From: Mytilisepta virgata
Taxonomy: Eukaryota > Mollusca > Bivalvia > Mytilida > Mytilidae
DNA: 64,000 nucleotides
NCBI GenBank assembly: GCA_028015205.1
Contig: CM051511.1
Span: 4,030,001 to 4,094,000 of the forward strand
Direction: 5' to 3'
Below are positions 32,225-44,185 of this stretch, piece by piece; the stretch's first letter is position 1; every line of letters begins with the position of its first letter. The position numbers and the translations under genes were made by a program. Below the pieces are notes generated by a model. The model was not told the DNA's origin. It made no database searches and was given only the letters and a program-made list of their open reading frames with translations.

Positions 32225-34091
32225 AGCTCACCTGACCCAAAGGGTCAAGTGAGCTATTCTCATGACTTGGCGTCCGTCGTCGTCCGTCGTCTGTCGTCCG
32301 TCGTCCGTCGTCCGTTAACTTTTACAAAAATCTTCTCCTCTAAAACTACTGGGCCAAATTGAACCAAACTTGGCCACAAGCATCATTAGGGTATCTAGTT
32401 TAAAAAATGTGTCCGATGACCCCACCTGCCAACCAACATGGCCGACATGGCTAAAAATAGAACATAGGGGTAAACTGCAGTTTTGTCTTATATCTCAAAA
32501 ACTAAAGCAATTAGAGCAAAACTGACATGGGGTAAAAATGTTCATCAGGTCAAGATCTACCTGTCATGAAATTTTCAGACGAATCGGTCAACCCTTTGTT
32601 GGGTTATTGCCCCTGAATTGTTAATTTTAAGGAAATTTTGCAGTTTTAGGTTATTATCTTTAATATTATTATAGATAAAGACAAATTCTAAGCACCAAAA
32701 ATGTTAAACAAAGTAAGATCTACAAATAAGTCAACATGACCAAAATCATTGATTGACCCCCTATAGGAGTTTTTGCCCTTTAAAGACGGCATCCAGCGTT
32801 AACTTTCCTTTAAAGATCATTTCTTCTGAAACCACTGGGCCAATTGGGACCAAATTTTGATGGAATAGTCCTTGGGTGGCCCCCTTCCAAAATTATGTAC
32901 GGCATCCCCGACCTCCAACCGACATGGCTGCTGTTACTAAAAATTGGAAAAAAGGGGGATGAATTTCAAAAATATTCTTCTATGAAACTACAAGGCCAAT
33001 TGAAACTACAAGGCCAATTGAAATCAGACTAGGCAGCAATGGTCCTTAGGAGTAATGGTTCTTAGCAGGTTCTCTTTCAGAGTTATGTCCAATGACCTGG
33101 ACTGTTAACCAAGACGGCTGCCACAGCCGAACTTAGTTTAACATAGGGCCCTATGGGAAAGTTCATTGAAAAATCTTGTTGTCTTAAACCACTTGACAAT
33201 TGGAACCAGACTTGGCAGCAATGGTCCTTAGATGGTCCTCTTACAGAGGTGTGTCCGATGACCTGGACTGTCAACCAAGATGGCCGCCACAACCGAACTT
33301 AGTTTAACATAGGGCCCTATAGGAAAATTCATTGAAAAATCTTCTTGTCTTAAACCACTTGACATATTAGAGCAGGACTTGGAAGCATTGGTCCTTAGGA
33401 GGTCCTTTTTCAGAAATGTTTTTGATTTCGTGGACTGTGAATCAAGATGGCCGCCACAGCAGAACTTAGTTTAACATAGGACCCTATGTGAAATTCACTC
33501 AAAAGTCTTCTCATCTGAAGCCATTAAGCCAATTAGAATTAGACTTGGTAGCAATGGTCCTTAGATGGTCCTCTTTCAGAATTTTGTGCGATGACCCAGA
33601 CTGTCAACCAAGATGGTCACCACACCCGAACTTAGTTTAACATAGGGCCCTATGGAAAAATTCATTGAAAAATCTTCTTGTCTGCAACCACTTGACATAT
33701 TGGAACCAGACTTGGCAGCATTGGTCCTTAGGAGGTCCTCTTTCAGAAATTTGTCCGATCACCCGGATTGTCAACCAAGATGGCTGCCAGGAAAATTCAC
33801 ACTATGTTAAATATTGGACCCTATAGGAAAATTCATTTAAAAATATTCTTGTCAGAAACCGCTTAGCCAGTTGGAACAAGACTTAGCAGAAATGGTCCTT
33901 AGATGGTTCTCTTTTAGAAATGTATCCGTTGACCTGGACTGTCAACCAAGATGACTGCCACAGCTGAATTAGTTTAACATAGAATCCTATAGAAAAACCA
34001 GCCAAATTGACTGCAACACTTAAATTTTTACGTCTGCTCAAGGTGAAAAGTTAAATCCAGGTGAGCCATACAGGCTCTTGAGAGCCTCTAG
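32225..34091 (+). mobile_element. Helentron/DINE-like element, best complete copy (about 1.87 kb)
   Basis: The 5' end is AGCTCACCTGACCCAAAGGG with its own foldback (TCAAGTGAGCT), then a (GTCCGTC)n run at 32270-32316. About eight diverged units of 150-180 bp follow with CAACCAAGATGGCCGCC words. The 3' part has subterminal AGGTGAGC, the hairpin AGGCTCTTGAGAGCCT and final CTAG before T. It is inserted in a T run: the host text GCCATTTTTTCCTAAAT is continuous at 23515-23531. There is no protein gene. Confidence 0.8.
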
Positions 34092-34310
34092 TTTCCTAAA
34101 TCATTAAAACTTTTGCCCCTTTTTTCCAATTCTGTAAATTGTTTGCTCAGTTTTGCCGATTCCCTAAATTTTTTGCTAAATTTTCCCAATGCCCCATTTT
34201 TTTTTTTTTTTTCTTTGGTTGAATTTTCTCAATTCCCCCAAAAATCACTCTTTTTTCCCCAATTCCCAAAAGCGTGTCAACCCCCCAAATCCCCCCCTTT
34301 ACCTGTTTGT
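34092..34310. repeat. Host repeat continuing after the element; empty site for the Ngaro insertion
   Basis: TTTCCTAAATCATTAAAAC is uninterrupted here, while the copy at 23525-23531/29876-29884 is split by the Ngaro element. The following pyrimidine-rich text matches 29885-30065. Confidence 0.85.
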
Positions 34311-35371
34311 CCTGATTTACCTTATTATTCTTAATACCTGAACATAAATAAAACGGAATAAAAGTACAACAGGATGTTAATTTTTTTTTAATTGTTCAAA
34401 TCGACAAACTCAAAATGAGATTCAACTTCAAATTATTCAAATTATTCACAGTAGAGAAAAATGAAGAAGAATCAGTTGCTAAGGTTTATCTGCACTTCCC
34501 CACAAGTCAGACTCTTTACGTATTCAGAAGTATATTTTTGAACTTTTTTCGTGGCGATTAACTTGTGAATAGGACCTCACTACGTCATTTCCATCTATTG
34601 TTTATTCTGCTTATCCCAAAAGCTCTCTGAACACAAACCGTCTGATATCTCAAATAATCGATCTGTCCAAAGACAACACTTTGCATTATAATAACTCCTG
34701 ATATGGCAAAAATAGTTCTGTATGATGTGTTGAGCGGGACTAATGTAGTAACCCCGGGGTCCACGTCCGTTGGGGAACGAGGCGTTCTTTGTAATCATAG
34801 ATTACCTATGTTTTTAATGATAAAGTCAACTCCACTTAATTGGATATCTGTTAATATCTGCATAAGATTTTGAAATCCAAACTATTTACCATGTACAGTC
34901 TATTTTGATTGCTCCTGATAATTGCATATTGAATTGTTAAGAGACTCCTATTAATTGCATACTTTTTTCGGTAAATCATGAATGTTTTGCCAAAATTTGT
35001 TACAAGCCGTGTTGCCTTGACCTAAAATATCTTATCTAGAAATTAAAAAACACACAATTTAATGTCTTTTTAGATCAAATTTATTAACAAAATTGTTTAC
35101 AAAGCTCATAATACACATGTTTATATAGTAATTATTACAGTTACATTGTGCATAGTGACAATAATGACACATATTAAGTTTTAACATAATTCCACTTATT
35201 TTATTAGCATGCCCCTTTTAAGTGCATATTTAATTTTGACAAAAATTGTCAACTATGCAATTAGGAGGAATCTACTGTATACCCCAAAACCTATTAATTT
35301 TCATAATAGTAATTAAATCGGTAAATCTCAATATAAATGTATATGTATTTTTTTTTTATTTTAGAATCAGC
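34311..35371. other. No gene seen; upstream flank of cyclase gene 3
   Basis: AT-rich. The TTTTATTTTAG acceptor-like site at 35355-35364, just before the start codon region, suggests a spliced 5' UTR, but no upstream exon could be identified. Confidence 0.5.
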
Positions 35372-37285
35372 ATGTTTGGTGTAATCTCCATCATATGTTT
35401 TGTTGTTTCCGTACACTGTTTTCAGTATAAAGCAGTTGACTTGACACACAATCATGGCAAGGACTCTATATATAAACCTGTCCACTCTGGGTTTGAAATG
35501 ATAATAGAACAACGTGGTCTTTTCGGAGATACTGACATATGGTGAGTTATACAATCATTATAATATTAGATCTATTTAAAAAACAAATCCATGAGACTTA
35601 CACTAGGGAGTGGAAATGTATTCAGTTTACTTTTTATTTCTGCTTCGTTTGTCCCTAATTTAATGTATAAATGAAATGAACTAGAATCGAACACAATATA
35701 TGTGCATTACTATACAAGGGCAATGTAGACAACAGTGAACCTGCTGCAGTAGGAATATTGAGAATTGATGATTGATCATCTCTGCAGATTCCAAAGAAAG
35801 TCATACTTTCTTGTGATTTCTATTTAAGGTGGTATCCAACACTTTCACTAAAATTAATTTTGGCTCGTTTAATTTTCATAAAATTTTGACAAAGTATTTA
35901 CTTTGACCCATTGACAAAAATTTTAAAATTTCAAAACATTTGAACCAACCAATTCATCATAAAAATTACACTGATTGTATAGCAGTTTGACAAACACTAA
36001 TATTGATCATTGAAAAGCTTAATATTCCATTAACAACACAACGTTATTAAAACGTTTAGCTGATTTTACAGAGTTATCTCCCTGTAGTGTTAGGTACCAC
36101 CTTAATTTGAATTCAATTCCTCTTTCGTTTTTCATTGGCTTTAGGGATTTAATTTCTTCACATGATTAATTTGGGCAAAGGTCCCACATTTTGTACCAAA
36201 AATGGATGACTGAAATAATTGGCTTGTGAAATCAACTCCTCTTTCATATTAAGGGTTCAGGGATACATTGTCATTATAGAATGATTGCATGGCCATCTGT
36301 GAATGCCTAAAAAGGTTCAGATTTTTTTCGGTTTAGGTGAACTTTTTCTGATGGTGCAGATGTCACTGTCAATTCCGACAGTAAAATTTTGCTTTGGGTG
36401 TTTTTTTCACCTATTGCACACGTCTAATCCTTTATGATTTTAAAATTTCAATGTAAAGCATGTAAGAAAATCTTTCTGTTACTTGTCTTATAAAATTAAT
36501 TACAGTTCGAGTTCGTTCGTTTCGTTAAAATTCATTTTCTGTTTCCTCTAGATTAAGATTAGTATTATGAGTATTTTCGAAATAAAATATTTTGTTTCAT
36601 ATATTGCAGGGTTGCTTATAATACTATTAAAACAACAGAACATCTGGGAACTCATATGGATGCCCCACAGCATTTCAATGAATTTGCATGGACAATGCAC
36701 CAAATACCTATTGAAAATTTAATTAGTCCAGGTGTAATAGTAGATGTCAAGGCCAAAGCTGCTCAGAACCCGGATTATGAAGTTAGCCAATCGGATCTGA
36801 AAGATTGGGAAACTAAATACGGGCGAATACCCGACGGTGCTGTTGTTATCATGAATTCAGGCTGGCACGAAAGATTTCCAGATAAAAACCGAGTATTCAA
36901 CACCAATAATATGAATGATTCCAGTTCCTATCATTTCCCAGGATGGCATATTGATGCCGTCACCTGGTTGGTTACTCAACGTTCCATCCACATATTAGGG
37001 GTAGACACACCATCCATGGATTATGGACAATCAAGTACCTTTCCGGTACATATTTTGGTCAGTAAAGAAAACCTCTGTGGGATTGAAAATGTAGGGTATT
37101 TGGATAAAATTCCCGCCAGCGGTACAATTATTTCAGCAGCAGCCATGAAAATTGTAGACGGAAGCGGAAGTCCAACGAGAGTGTTTGCCTTGATTCCAAA
37201 GGACGACACAAATTCTACATCTATGAAGAAATTTAGTCTTAAACTGATCATTTTGATAGTGTCCGTGTTTCTTTTGTTATGTTAA
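35372..37285 (+). CDS. Cyclase-family (kynurenine formamidase-like) gene 3, exons 35372-35541 and 36610-37285
   Basis: Predicted 281 residues with the same plan as gene 2. The Met at 35372 opens a signal peptide (FGVISIICFVVSVHC). I choose it over in-frame ATGs further upstream because those read through an acceptor-like site. A GTGAGT donor at 35542 and TTGCAG acceptor ending at 36609 split a Trp codon in phase 2. The metal motif is H68-L-G-T-H72-M-D74-A-P. WHIDAVTWL has Asp where the paralogues have Glu. VDTPSMDYGQS and the GIENV glutamate are present. The hydrophobic C-terminal tail follows an Asn/Ser/Thr-rich stretch, as in GPI-anchor signals. A MITE lies in the intron at 35828-36101. Secreted or surface enzyme inferred; substrate unknown. 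Confidence 0.9.
35828..36101. mobile_element. TTAA-flanked MITE in the intron of cyclase gene 3
   Basis: TTAA at 35824-35827 and 36102-36105 flanks inverted ends GGTGGTATCCAACACT and AGTGTTAGGTACCACC. Related copies are at 53882-54144 and, truncated, 45557-45707. The TTAA target is that of piggyBac and some other families; the family here is unproven. Confidence 0.8.
36121..36410 (+). repeat. Repeat fragment ending in the CTGTCAATTCCGACAG hairpin
   Basis: AACTCCTCTTTC, CTAAAAAGGTT-like and CACTGTCAATTCCGACAG text recalls the block at 19975-20470 and the segments after the hammerhead arrays. It lies in the cyclase-3 intron. Confidence 0.5.
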
Positions 37286-37408
37286 ACAATGCGGTTTAAG
37301 AAAAAAATATAGAAAGTAGATTACTATTTTGAAATATATAGAGACAGAAAAATATAACAGATATACAAAGAGAAGATTATCATGGATATACATATATAGA
37401 AGAACAAG

Positions 37409-38791
37409 ACATTGAACCCGCGCGAGCGCGGGAAAATAAGCATTTTTTTGTGGTGGCCATGTTGACTATAAAAAGTTGTTGCGGCCATGTCATTCATGGA
37501 ACAATGACTCAATATGGATGTTGTAGCAGGCTTTCCATAAACTTTCCTGTCAAGTAGGTGGTATCAACTGATAGTTTCATGTCTATATATGCTGTAGTAT
37601 TCCAGAAATGGATGTTAATGCAAACTTTAACCAAAGTCAATGAAGCGTGAAATGTGGGTCAACGTGACCCAATTGTCATATGGCTGTTCGTTACTACCGA
37701 AGATGTATCCACTGATGAAGTAGACTGTATGGCACGTAGAATTACCAAAATGGACCTTAAGGTTCCATCAAAGTCAAAATCTATGACGAAAACACAACCA
37801 CATAAATTGTCAATATTTTTATTGTTACAATTAATTCTGAACTGGAACTTGATGAAAAGCTTTCATTAAATACACATTTCATAATGCATTACATTTTTCC
37901 TTCAGAATAAATATGAAAATGAAATTGTAGATGTAACCATTTCCTTAGTGACGGATGAATTTTTCAAAAGATGCCAAGAGTTAGGTAGAGCATATGTTTG
38001 GAAAATAATTGTTCCAATTGTTCCATTGTCATCATGGGCAGGGCATGCGATGCTTAATTTCACAAATATATCCAATAATCAGACGATAAAAGCATTTTTA
38101 GTGTGTGGATGCGTGTGCTGTCCACGTTTATATTTATCAAAGATGTCCGAGATAAATTTCGTCATAAATGATAAAGATGACCATTTGTTAAAAATAGTTT
38201 TATCTAGGGCTTACAGGGAATTGTATAGTAGAGATATATTTAGACAGGCCACATGACAAATAATGTAAAAATAGATAATTGTTGGTTTAATCACTTTGTG
38301 CAATGTAAACATCCGAGCAATCCAAAAAAAAAAACAACTAAGTTAGGAATTCGTCTGAACTTTACCTTACTTCTTCATATAATCTTGAAAGTTCATAGCC
38401 TTTACAGTTAGGAGAAATTGCGTTATTGTAGAAAAACAATCCTGAATACATGAAGCGGAAACATCCCATTCGAAGGAGAATGTTTTTAATTAGTTTTATT
38501 CTTCTTCCGTAATTTCAAACAGAAATACATTTAAAATATGTGCATACTTGTTTATTTAAATCAGTGTGTTAAAATGATGCATTCGAGAACCTTCTAAGGG
38601 ATATGTTGGGAGAATTCATATAGGAAAGTGCATACAAATTCCATTTGCACATAAACAAAACTGCAGTTGAAATTTATAAATGCAGATTGTCAAATCCGAT
38701 AATAACCTTTATAATCTGAACCATACATCGTTTATTTTGAACCACGCGTTTTGCCGCCTATTCGGCTAATTCGTAAATTTAGTATTATAGA
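37409..38791. mobile_element. Unclassified 1.35-kb element, copy 1
   Basis: Nearly colinear with 42567-43917. It begins near ACATTGAACCCGCGCGAG with the GC-rich palindrome CCCGCGCGAGCGCGGG at 37417-37432, and ends TTAGTATTATAGAT. Neither strand keeps a long frame in both copies, so it looks non-autonomous. It starts about 125 bp after the stop of cyclase gene 3. Confidence 0.75.
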
Positions 38792-38849
38792 TAGCATGGA
38801 TAGCGGCCGAAGGGCTACAAATTTCATACACACATAGAGAGATACACAC

Positions 38850-40490
38850 ACAGGGACAGAGAGGGAGGGAGGCAGTTTAAGCTTATAGTGATTTCCAAAT
38901 ATTTAAAAAAAAAATCAGGATAGTTGATTAAAGTAAGAATTTATTAAGAACCACATGCTGGGATGTCGTAATGGGATAGTCATTGCATAGAACATCAAAT
39001 TAACAACTCTTGTCTATAGAATTCACTGGCATTCACTTTTCGAAGAGGAAAAGGGGGGGTTGGCACAGTATATGTAGACTGACCTACCTATAATTTTTAA
39101 GGAAATTTGCTGAAATTTGGAGTCATTATTATGACAAACGTTAGTATAGAAACTAAATATAAATTATAATAATTATCTTATTTTGTGCATAATAAATGTA
39201 TTTCAATTTGAAGTTAAATTATATTAATCCCGTTTTTATAAGACCTTATGTCAAATTGATGTTTTATTTGTTGCGTTACATTACATTTAAAATATTACAT
39301 GTATTAGTAGCGGAAATAATAGAACTACACAACAACCAACTCTTATCTTAAACTCATTGTATCGTGTATAGAACATATCAATTAACACCTCTTACTTAAT
39401 AATGTATGGTTAAGAAAATGAATATCCTATATCGTTGACCATTGTTTACCTACCATTCAATTTTGTCGGGTGGGGGGGGGGGGGGGGGGGTACAGTACGT
39501 GAAGATGTACATATCTTAGGAAATGTGTTAAAATTTGAGTTATAAATATGAAATAATAGGTATAGGAAATGTACATGGCTGAAATTTAGCCAAAAATATC
39601 AAGTCATGAATTCCGATAGAAATTAAAATTGTAATCGTAGCGTTAACATAGTGTTTATTTTATCGGGTGTTGGAAAATGGGAAGGGGGGGGGGGTGTGAT
39701 GTTGGTACAGGACATGTACATGTACATGGATCTAGCTATAAACAACTTCCAGGGAATGTGCCGAAAGTTGGGGTCATGGATATGAAAATGAGTATATCAT
39801 TGCATATTTAATATATAAAGCTGGAATTTAGCAAAAATATCAAGAGTAAAAAAATAGTGATAGAAATTGAAATTATAGATTAAATAATCAATAATTTTAT
39901 GTATAACAAATGTGTTTCAGTCCGTGTGTGACGTTAACTATCCTGTTTTTTATATGGCGTTATATCATATCAATGTCTTAGTTTTGTGTAAGAAATTCCA
40001 ATCACATTTTCTTTAGAATATTAACAGGGAAAATAATATAACTCTTATCTTCATGCTAATTTAAAGACTTGCTAGGATGTCGTTATCTGATTGTCACTGC
40101 ATAGAAAATACCAATTAACAATTTAAATGTATTGAAATTAACATCCTGCATTGTTAGAATTGTTTTTTCTAGGCATTGCTAGGGGGATTGTTGGTACGAC
40201 TAGTAACTAGCTTAGAGAATGTGCCTAAATTTTTTGTCATAAATATAAACAACTAGTATAGGAAATATATAAAGCTGGAATTAAAAACAAAATATATCAG
40301 AAGTCAATTTTTTTTTATAGAATTTATAATTATCATAAGTTGAATTATTGTAATCTTTAATTTCATATATAACATATGTGTATAATGAATATATTTCAAT
40401 TTGAAGTTAAATATTATGTTCGGTTAATACCATTTCAATGTTTGGACAACATTTGATATTCCTATTAATTTAAAATGAAATTCTTTACAT
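38850..40490. repeat. Degenerate long tandem repeat, about four units of 300-450 bp
   Basis: Units repeat the order ATCAATTAACAxCTCTTxT, TGGTACAG...ATGT, GGAATTTAGCAAAAATATCA and TTTCAATTTGAAGTTAA with a G run. Starts are near 38935, 39340, 39640 and 40060. Divergence is high. No gene was seen in them. Confidence 0.55.
39472..39490. repeat. Homopolymer G tract (19 G)
   Basis: Nineteen G in one unit of the long tandem repeat. A shorter G run occurs at the matching place near 39685. Confidence 0.9.
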
Positions 40491-41363
40491 TGCTTTAAAG
40501 TCTCGTTTTGTCTGCATATCTGTACTTTAAGGCAACATGAGACCTTTCTTGTGCAAAATATGAATTTTAAAACACACCACAAAAGATTGCTTCATGTAGT
40601 TTTCAAGTCCAACTTTCACAAATTCATGAAGTTTAATAGCTAACATTGACCACTGGGATTTTTACAAAATTCCCAATTGATTCAAAAGACCGTGATAACT
40701 CTAGATTCACCACAGCAGGACTTCTCAAACGATCGTTCTGAACGCTCTTTTCAGGGAAGACAACTCTTACTGTCAAATCTGGATGATCATATGTATTCTT
40801 GAAAGACATTACACTAGGGATATACTGAATGGTTTACTGGTTATTATTTAACCTCACTATATAAAACAGTATCTTATTGGCTAGATATTTATTTATGTGA
40901 CGTTTACAATCTGGATGTTTCTCTTGACAACCCCGAAAAATCGTCAGTCGAGGGTGACAATAGTATTGTCTCCCTCGACATTCTCAATTCCTCTGGTCTA
41001 GTGACGCAATGAAGAAACCGGAAGTTGTCCGGTTGTTTTCTTTTTCACAATGACGTTTGGCAGTGCAAGCGGATAAATCGGATAAGGAGAGGTGTCACAA
41101 AAAAGCAAAAACTCACAGGTATATTAAAAAAAGATCCCGCAACATGGTATGCAATACTAACAACATAATACCAAACACAATATCTATTCAAAAACACTTG
41201 GAAAATGAAACATTTTATATAAAACGACTTAAAATTTGTCCTGATTGTGTCAGAAATGGTAGGAATTGTCTGTCACAATGAAGTTCGGTTGAATAAAAGA
41301 ATTGTGCCCCCCCCCCCTCCCTTAGTCGGTGTAAATCCAGAATTGTCAACTTGTGAGTGGCTG
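40491..41363. other. No gene recognised
   Basis: Non-coding as far as I can see. The 74-codon frame at 41057-41281 has no recognisable domain. Confidence 0.5.
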
Positions 41364-41507
41364 GAAACAACCCTATTGTTCACCTCAAAACATCCTAATT
41401 TCCCTCCACAAGGGAGACAACTGCGTAATCGCGGGGAAACAACCCTATTGTTCACCTCCAAACATCCCAATTTTCCCCCGCAAGGGAGACAACTTCGTAA
41501 TTCGTCT
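41364..41507. repeat. 72-bp tandem duplication
   Basis: Two adjacent copies beginning GAAACAACCCTATTGTTCAC and carrying CAAGGGAGACAACT, with a few differences. Confidence 0.85.
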
Positions 41508-41609
41508 GCATTTAAAGTCACGAGAGTAAAATGTTGTCTTGCCCCTGTGGAAATAATAATAATACAATTACGGCCCTCATTTGAGGAAGACATAAAGATT
41601 TTGCATTTC

Positions 41610-42025
41610 TGAAAGAGGACCACTTAAGGACCGTTGCTGTCAAGTTTTGTTTCAATTAGCCATGCGGTTTCAGACAAGAAGATCTTTCTGTAAATTCGCT
41701 ATAGAGTCTTATGTTAAACTGTGTTCGGCTGTGTTAAAATGTTTTCGGCTCTGGTGGCCATATTGTATGACGAGATTGGTAATCGGGTACATTTTTTAAT
41801 TAAATTTTGCCATAGGGTCCTATGTTAAACTATGTTCAGCTCTGGCGGCCATCTTGAATGTCGGTCAGGGTCATCGGATGCAATTCTGAAAGAGGACCAC
41901 CTAAGGACCATTGCTGCCAAGATTTGTTCCAATTGGCAAAGTGTTTTCAGAGAAGATCTTTAGAGGAAAGTTTACGACGACGACGGTGGCGGACGACGGA
42001 CGCCAAGCTCGCCTGGCCTTTTGGA
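41610..42025 (-). mobile_element. Helentron/DINE-like element, reverse, truncated
   Basis: On the - strand it starts CCAAAAGGCCAGGCGAGC and GGCGTCCGTCGTCCG, then has GGTCCTTAGGTGGTCCTC and ATGGCCGCC units. The terminal hairpin end is missing. Its 5' end abuts the start of C1q unit A at 42026. Confidence 0.65.
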
Positions 42026-42566
42026 AAGCTATTGTAATTGGAAAACTGTCTAAAATCAGTAGAATAATAAACAGTTCTTTCAGAATTGTATCCGATGGCG
42101 CCAGAGCAGAACATAGTTGTAAATTTACTTAAATATCTTCTCGTCTGGAACTAATTGGCCAATTGGAACAAAATCTTTGTTTTAGTCTAAACAACACTTA
42201 TTGTTTGAATATGTTTGTGTTTATTAACCGCCTTTAAGGTACATATATTTGTTTTAAATTGAAGTACATAATTACAATGATGACTAATACTTGATATATA
42301 AGTTCATTTTGATATGAAGTATCCAGAAAACGTACTGAAATTGTTAATGTTTCTGTGAATTTGCTGATTGTTGATGTACCTAAAAATTAAGTGTTACAAA
42401 GTATAACGATATGTACTTGATTCAAATGTAAATACGCTGTATGATATATGTATTCTAATTCTGTCAAATGATCAATTTAATATTTATTTTTAATTTGATG
42501 TTAGCTTAACATGTGTCTGATCCATTTTTTATTCACAGAAAACATTTTTGCTTTAATTTAACTAAT

Positions 42567-43917
42567 ACTAGACATTGAACCCGCGCGAGCGCGGGAAAAT
42601 AAGCATTTTTTTGTGGTGGCCATATTGACTTTAAAAAGTTTTTGCGGCCATGGCATTCGTGGAACAGTAACTCAATGTGGATGTTGTAGCAGGCTTCCCA
42701 TAAACTTTCCTGTCAAGTAGGTGGTGTCAACTGATAGTTTCATGTCTATATATGCTGTAGTATTCCAGAAATGGATGTTAATGCAAAATTTAACCAAAGT
42801 CAATGAAGCGTGAAATGTAGGTCAACGTGACCTAATTGTCATATGGTTGTTCGTTACTACCGAAGACGTATCCACTGATGAAGTAGACTGTATGCCACGT
42901 AGAATTACCAAAATGGACCTTAAGGTTCCATCAAAGTCAAAATCTATGACGAAAACACAACCACATAAATTGTCAATATTTTTATTGTTAAAATTAATTC
43001 TGAACTGGAACTTGATGAAAAGTTCATTTAATACACATTTCATAGTGCATTACCTTTTTCCTTCAGAATAAATATGAAAGTAAATATTTCCTTTGTGGCG
43101 GATGAATTTTTCAAAAGATGCCGTGAGTTTGGTAGAGCAAATTTTTGGAAAATAATTGTTCCAATTGTTCCATTGCCATCATGGGCAGGGCAAGTGAGGC
43201 TTAATTCACAAATATATCCAATAATCAGACGATAAAAGCATTTTTAGTGTGTGGCTGCGTGTGCTGTCCACGTTTATAGTTATCAAAGATGTCCGAGATA
43301 AATTTCGCCGTTAATGATAAAGATGACCATTTGTTAAAAATATTTTTATCTAGGGCTTACAGAGAATTGTATGGTAGAGATATATTTAGACAGGTCAAAT
43401 GACAAATAATGTGAAAATAGTTAATGGTTGGTTTTATCACTTTGTGCAAGGTAAACATCCGAGAAATCCAAAAAACAGTTAGGAATTACTCTGAACTTTA
43501 CCTTACTTCTTCATAATCTTCAAAGTTCATAACCTTTACAGTTAGGAGAAATTTGTTATTGTAGAAAAACAATCCATGAAGCGGATACATCCCACTCGAA
43601 GGAGAATGTTTTTAATTTGTTTTATTCTTTTTCCGTAATTTCAAACAGAAAGACATTTAAAATATGTGCATACTTATTTATTTAAATCAATGTGTTAAAA
43701 CGGTGCATTCGAGAACCTTCAAAGGATATGTTGGGAGAATTCATATCGGAAAAGTGCATAAAAATTCCATTTGCACATAAACAAATCTGCAGTTTAAATT
43801 TATAAATGCAGATTGTCAAATCCGATAATAACCTTTATAATCTGAACCATACATCGTTTATTTTAAACCACGCATTTTGCCGCCTATTCGGCTAATTCGT
43901 AAATTTAGTATTATAGA
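42567..43917. mobile_element. Unclassified 1.35-kb element, copy 2, inserted in C1q unit A
   Basis: Units B and C read AACTAATATAACAAC without a break where unit A has AACTAATA, this element, then ATAACAAC. That gives an exact insertion with a TA or ATA target. The GC palindrome is at 42580-42595. The open frames at 42822-43043 (-) and 42847-43071 (+) are not convincingly coding. Confidence 0.8.
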
Positions 43918-44060
43918 TAACAACAAATATAGTAAGATACGGATCCGGATCGGACCGGAAACGATTTTTTTTCTGGAATTTAAAGAAAAAATCCAGGTCT
44001 GGGGTTTTGAGTCCAGGTCGGCCGGGCAACAGGAAACAGACATATATTTTTTTTTTGGCC
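43918..44060. other. Unique insertion or replaced segment downstream of C1q gene A
   Basis: Text with GGATCCGGATCGGACCGG and a T run replaces the GGCAAATCTTTATTATAG found in units B and C. It therefore removes the poly(A) signal those copies carry. Confidence 0.6.
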
Positions 44061-44185
44061 TTATAGTTAAAACAAGGCTCATTTCAATATGCTTTTGTAT
44101 TTGAACCATTTTTAAGGTACATGCATTTGCTATAAATTTAAGTACATAATTACAATGATAGCTAATGTATACTTGATATATAAGT

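Noticed and set aside
37654..37869. Short frame shared by both copies of the 1.35-kb element (also 42847-43071)
   Set aside because: Similarity comes from overall DNA identity; the rest of the element has no coding continuity and the frame matches no known domain.
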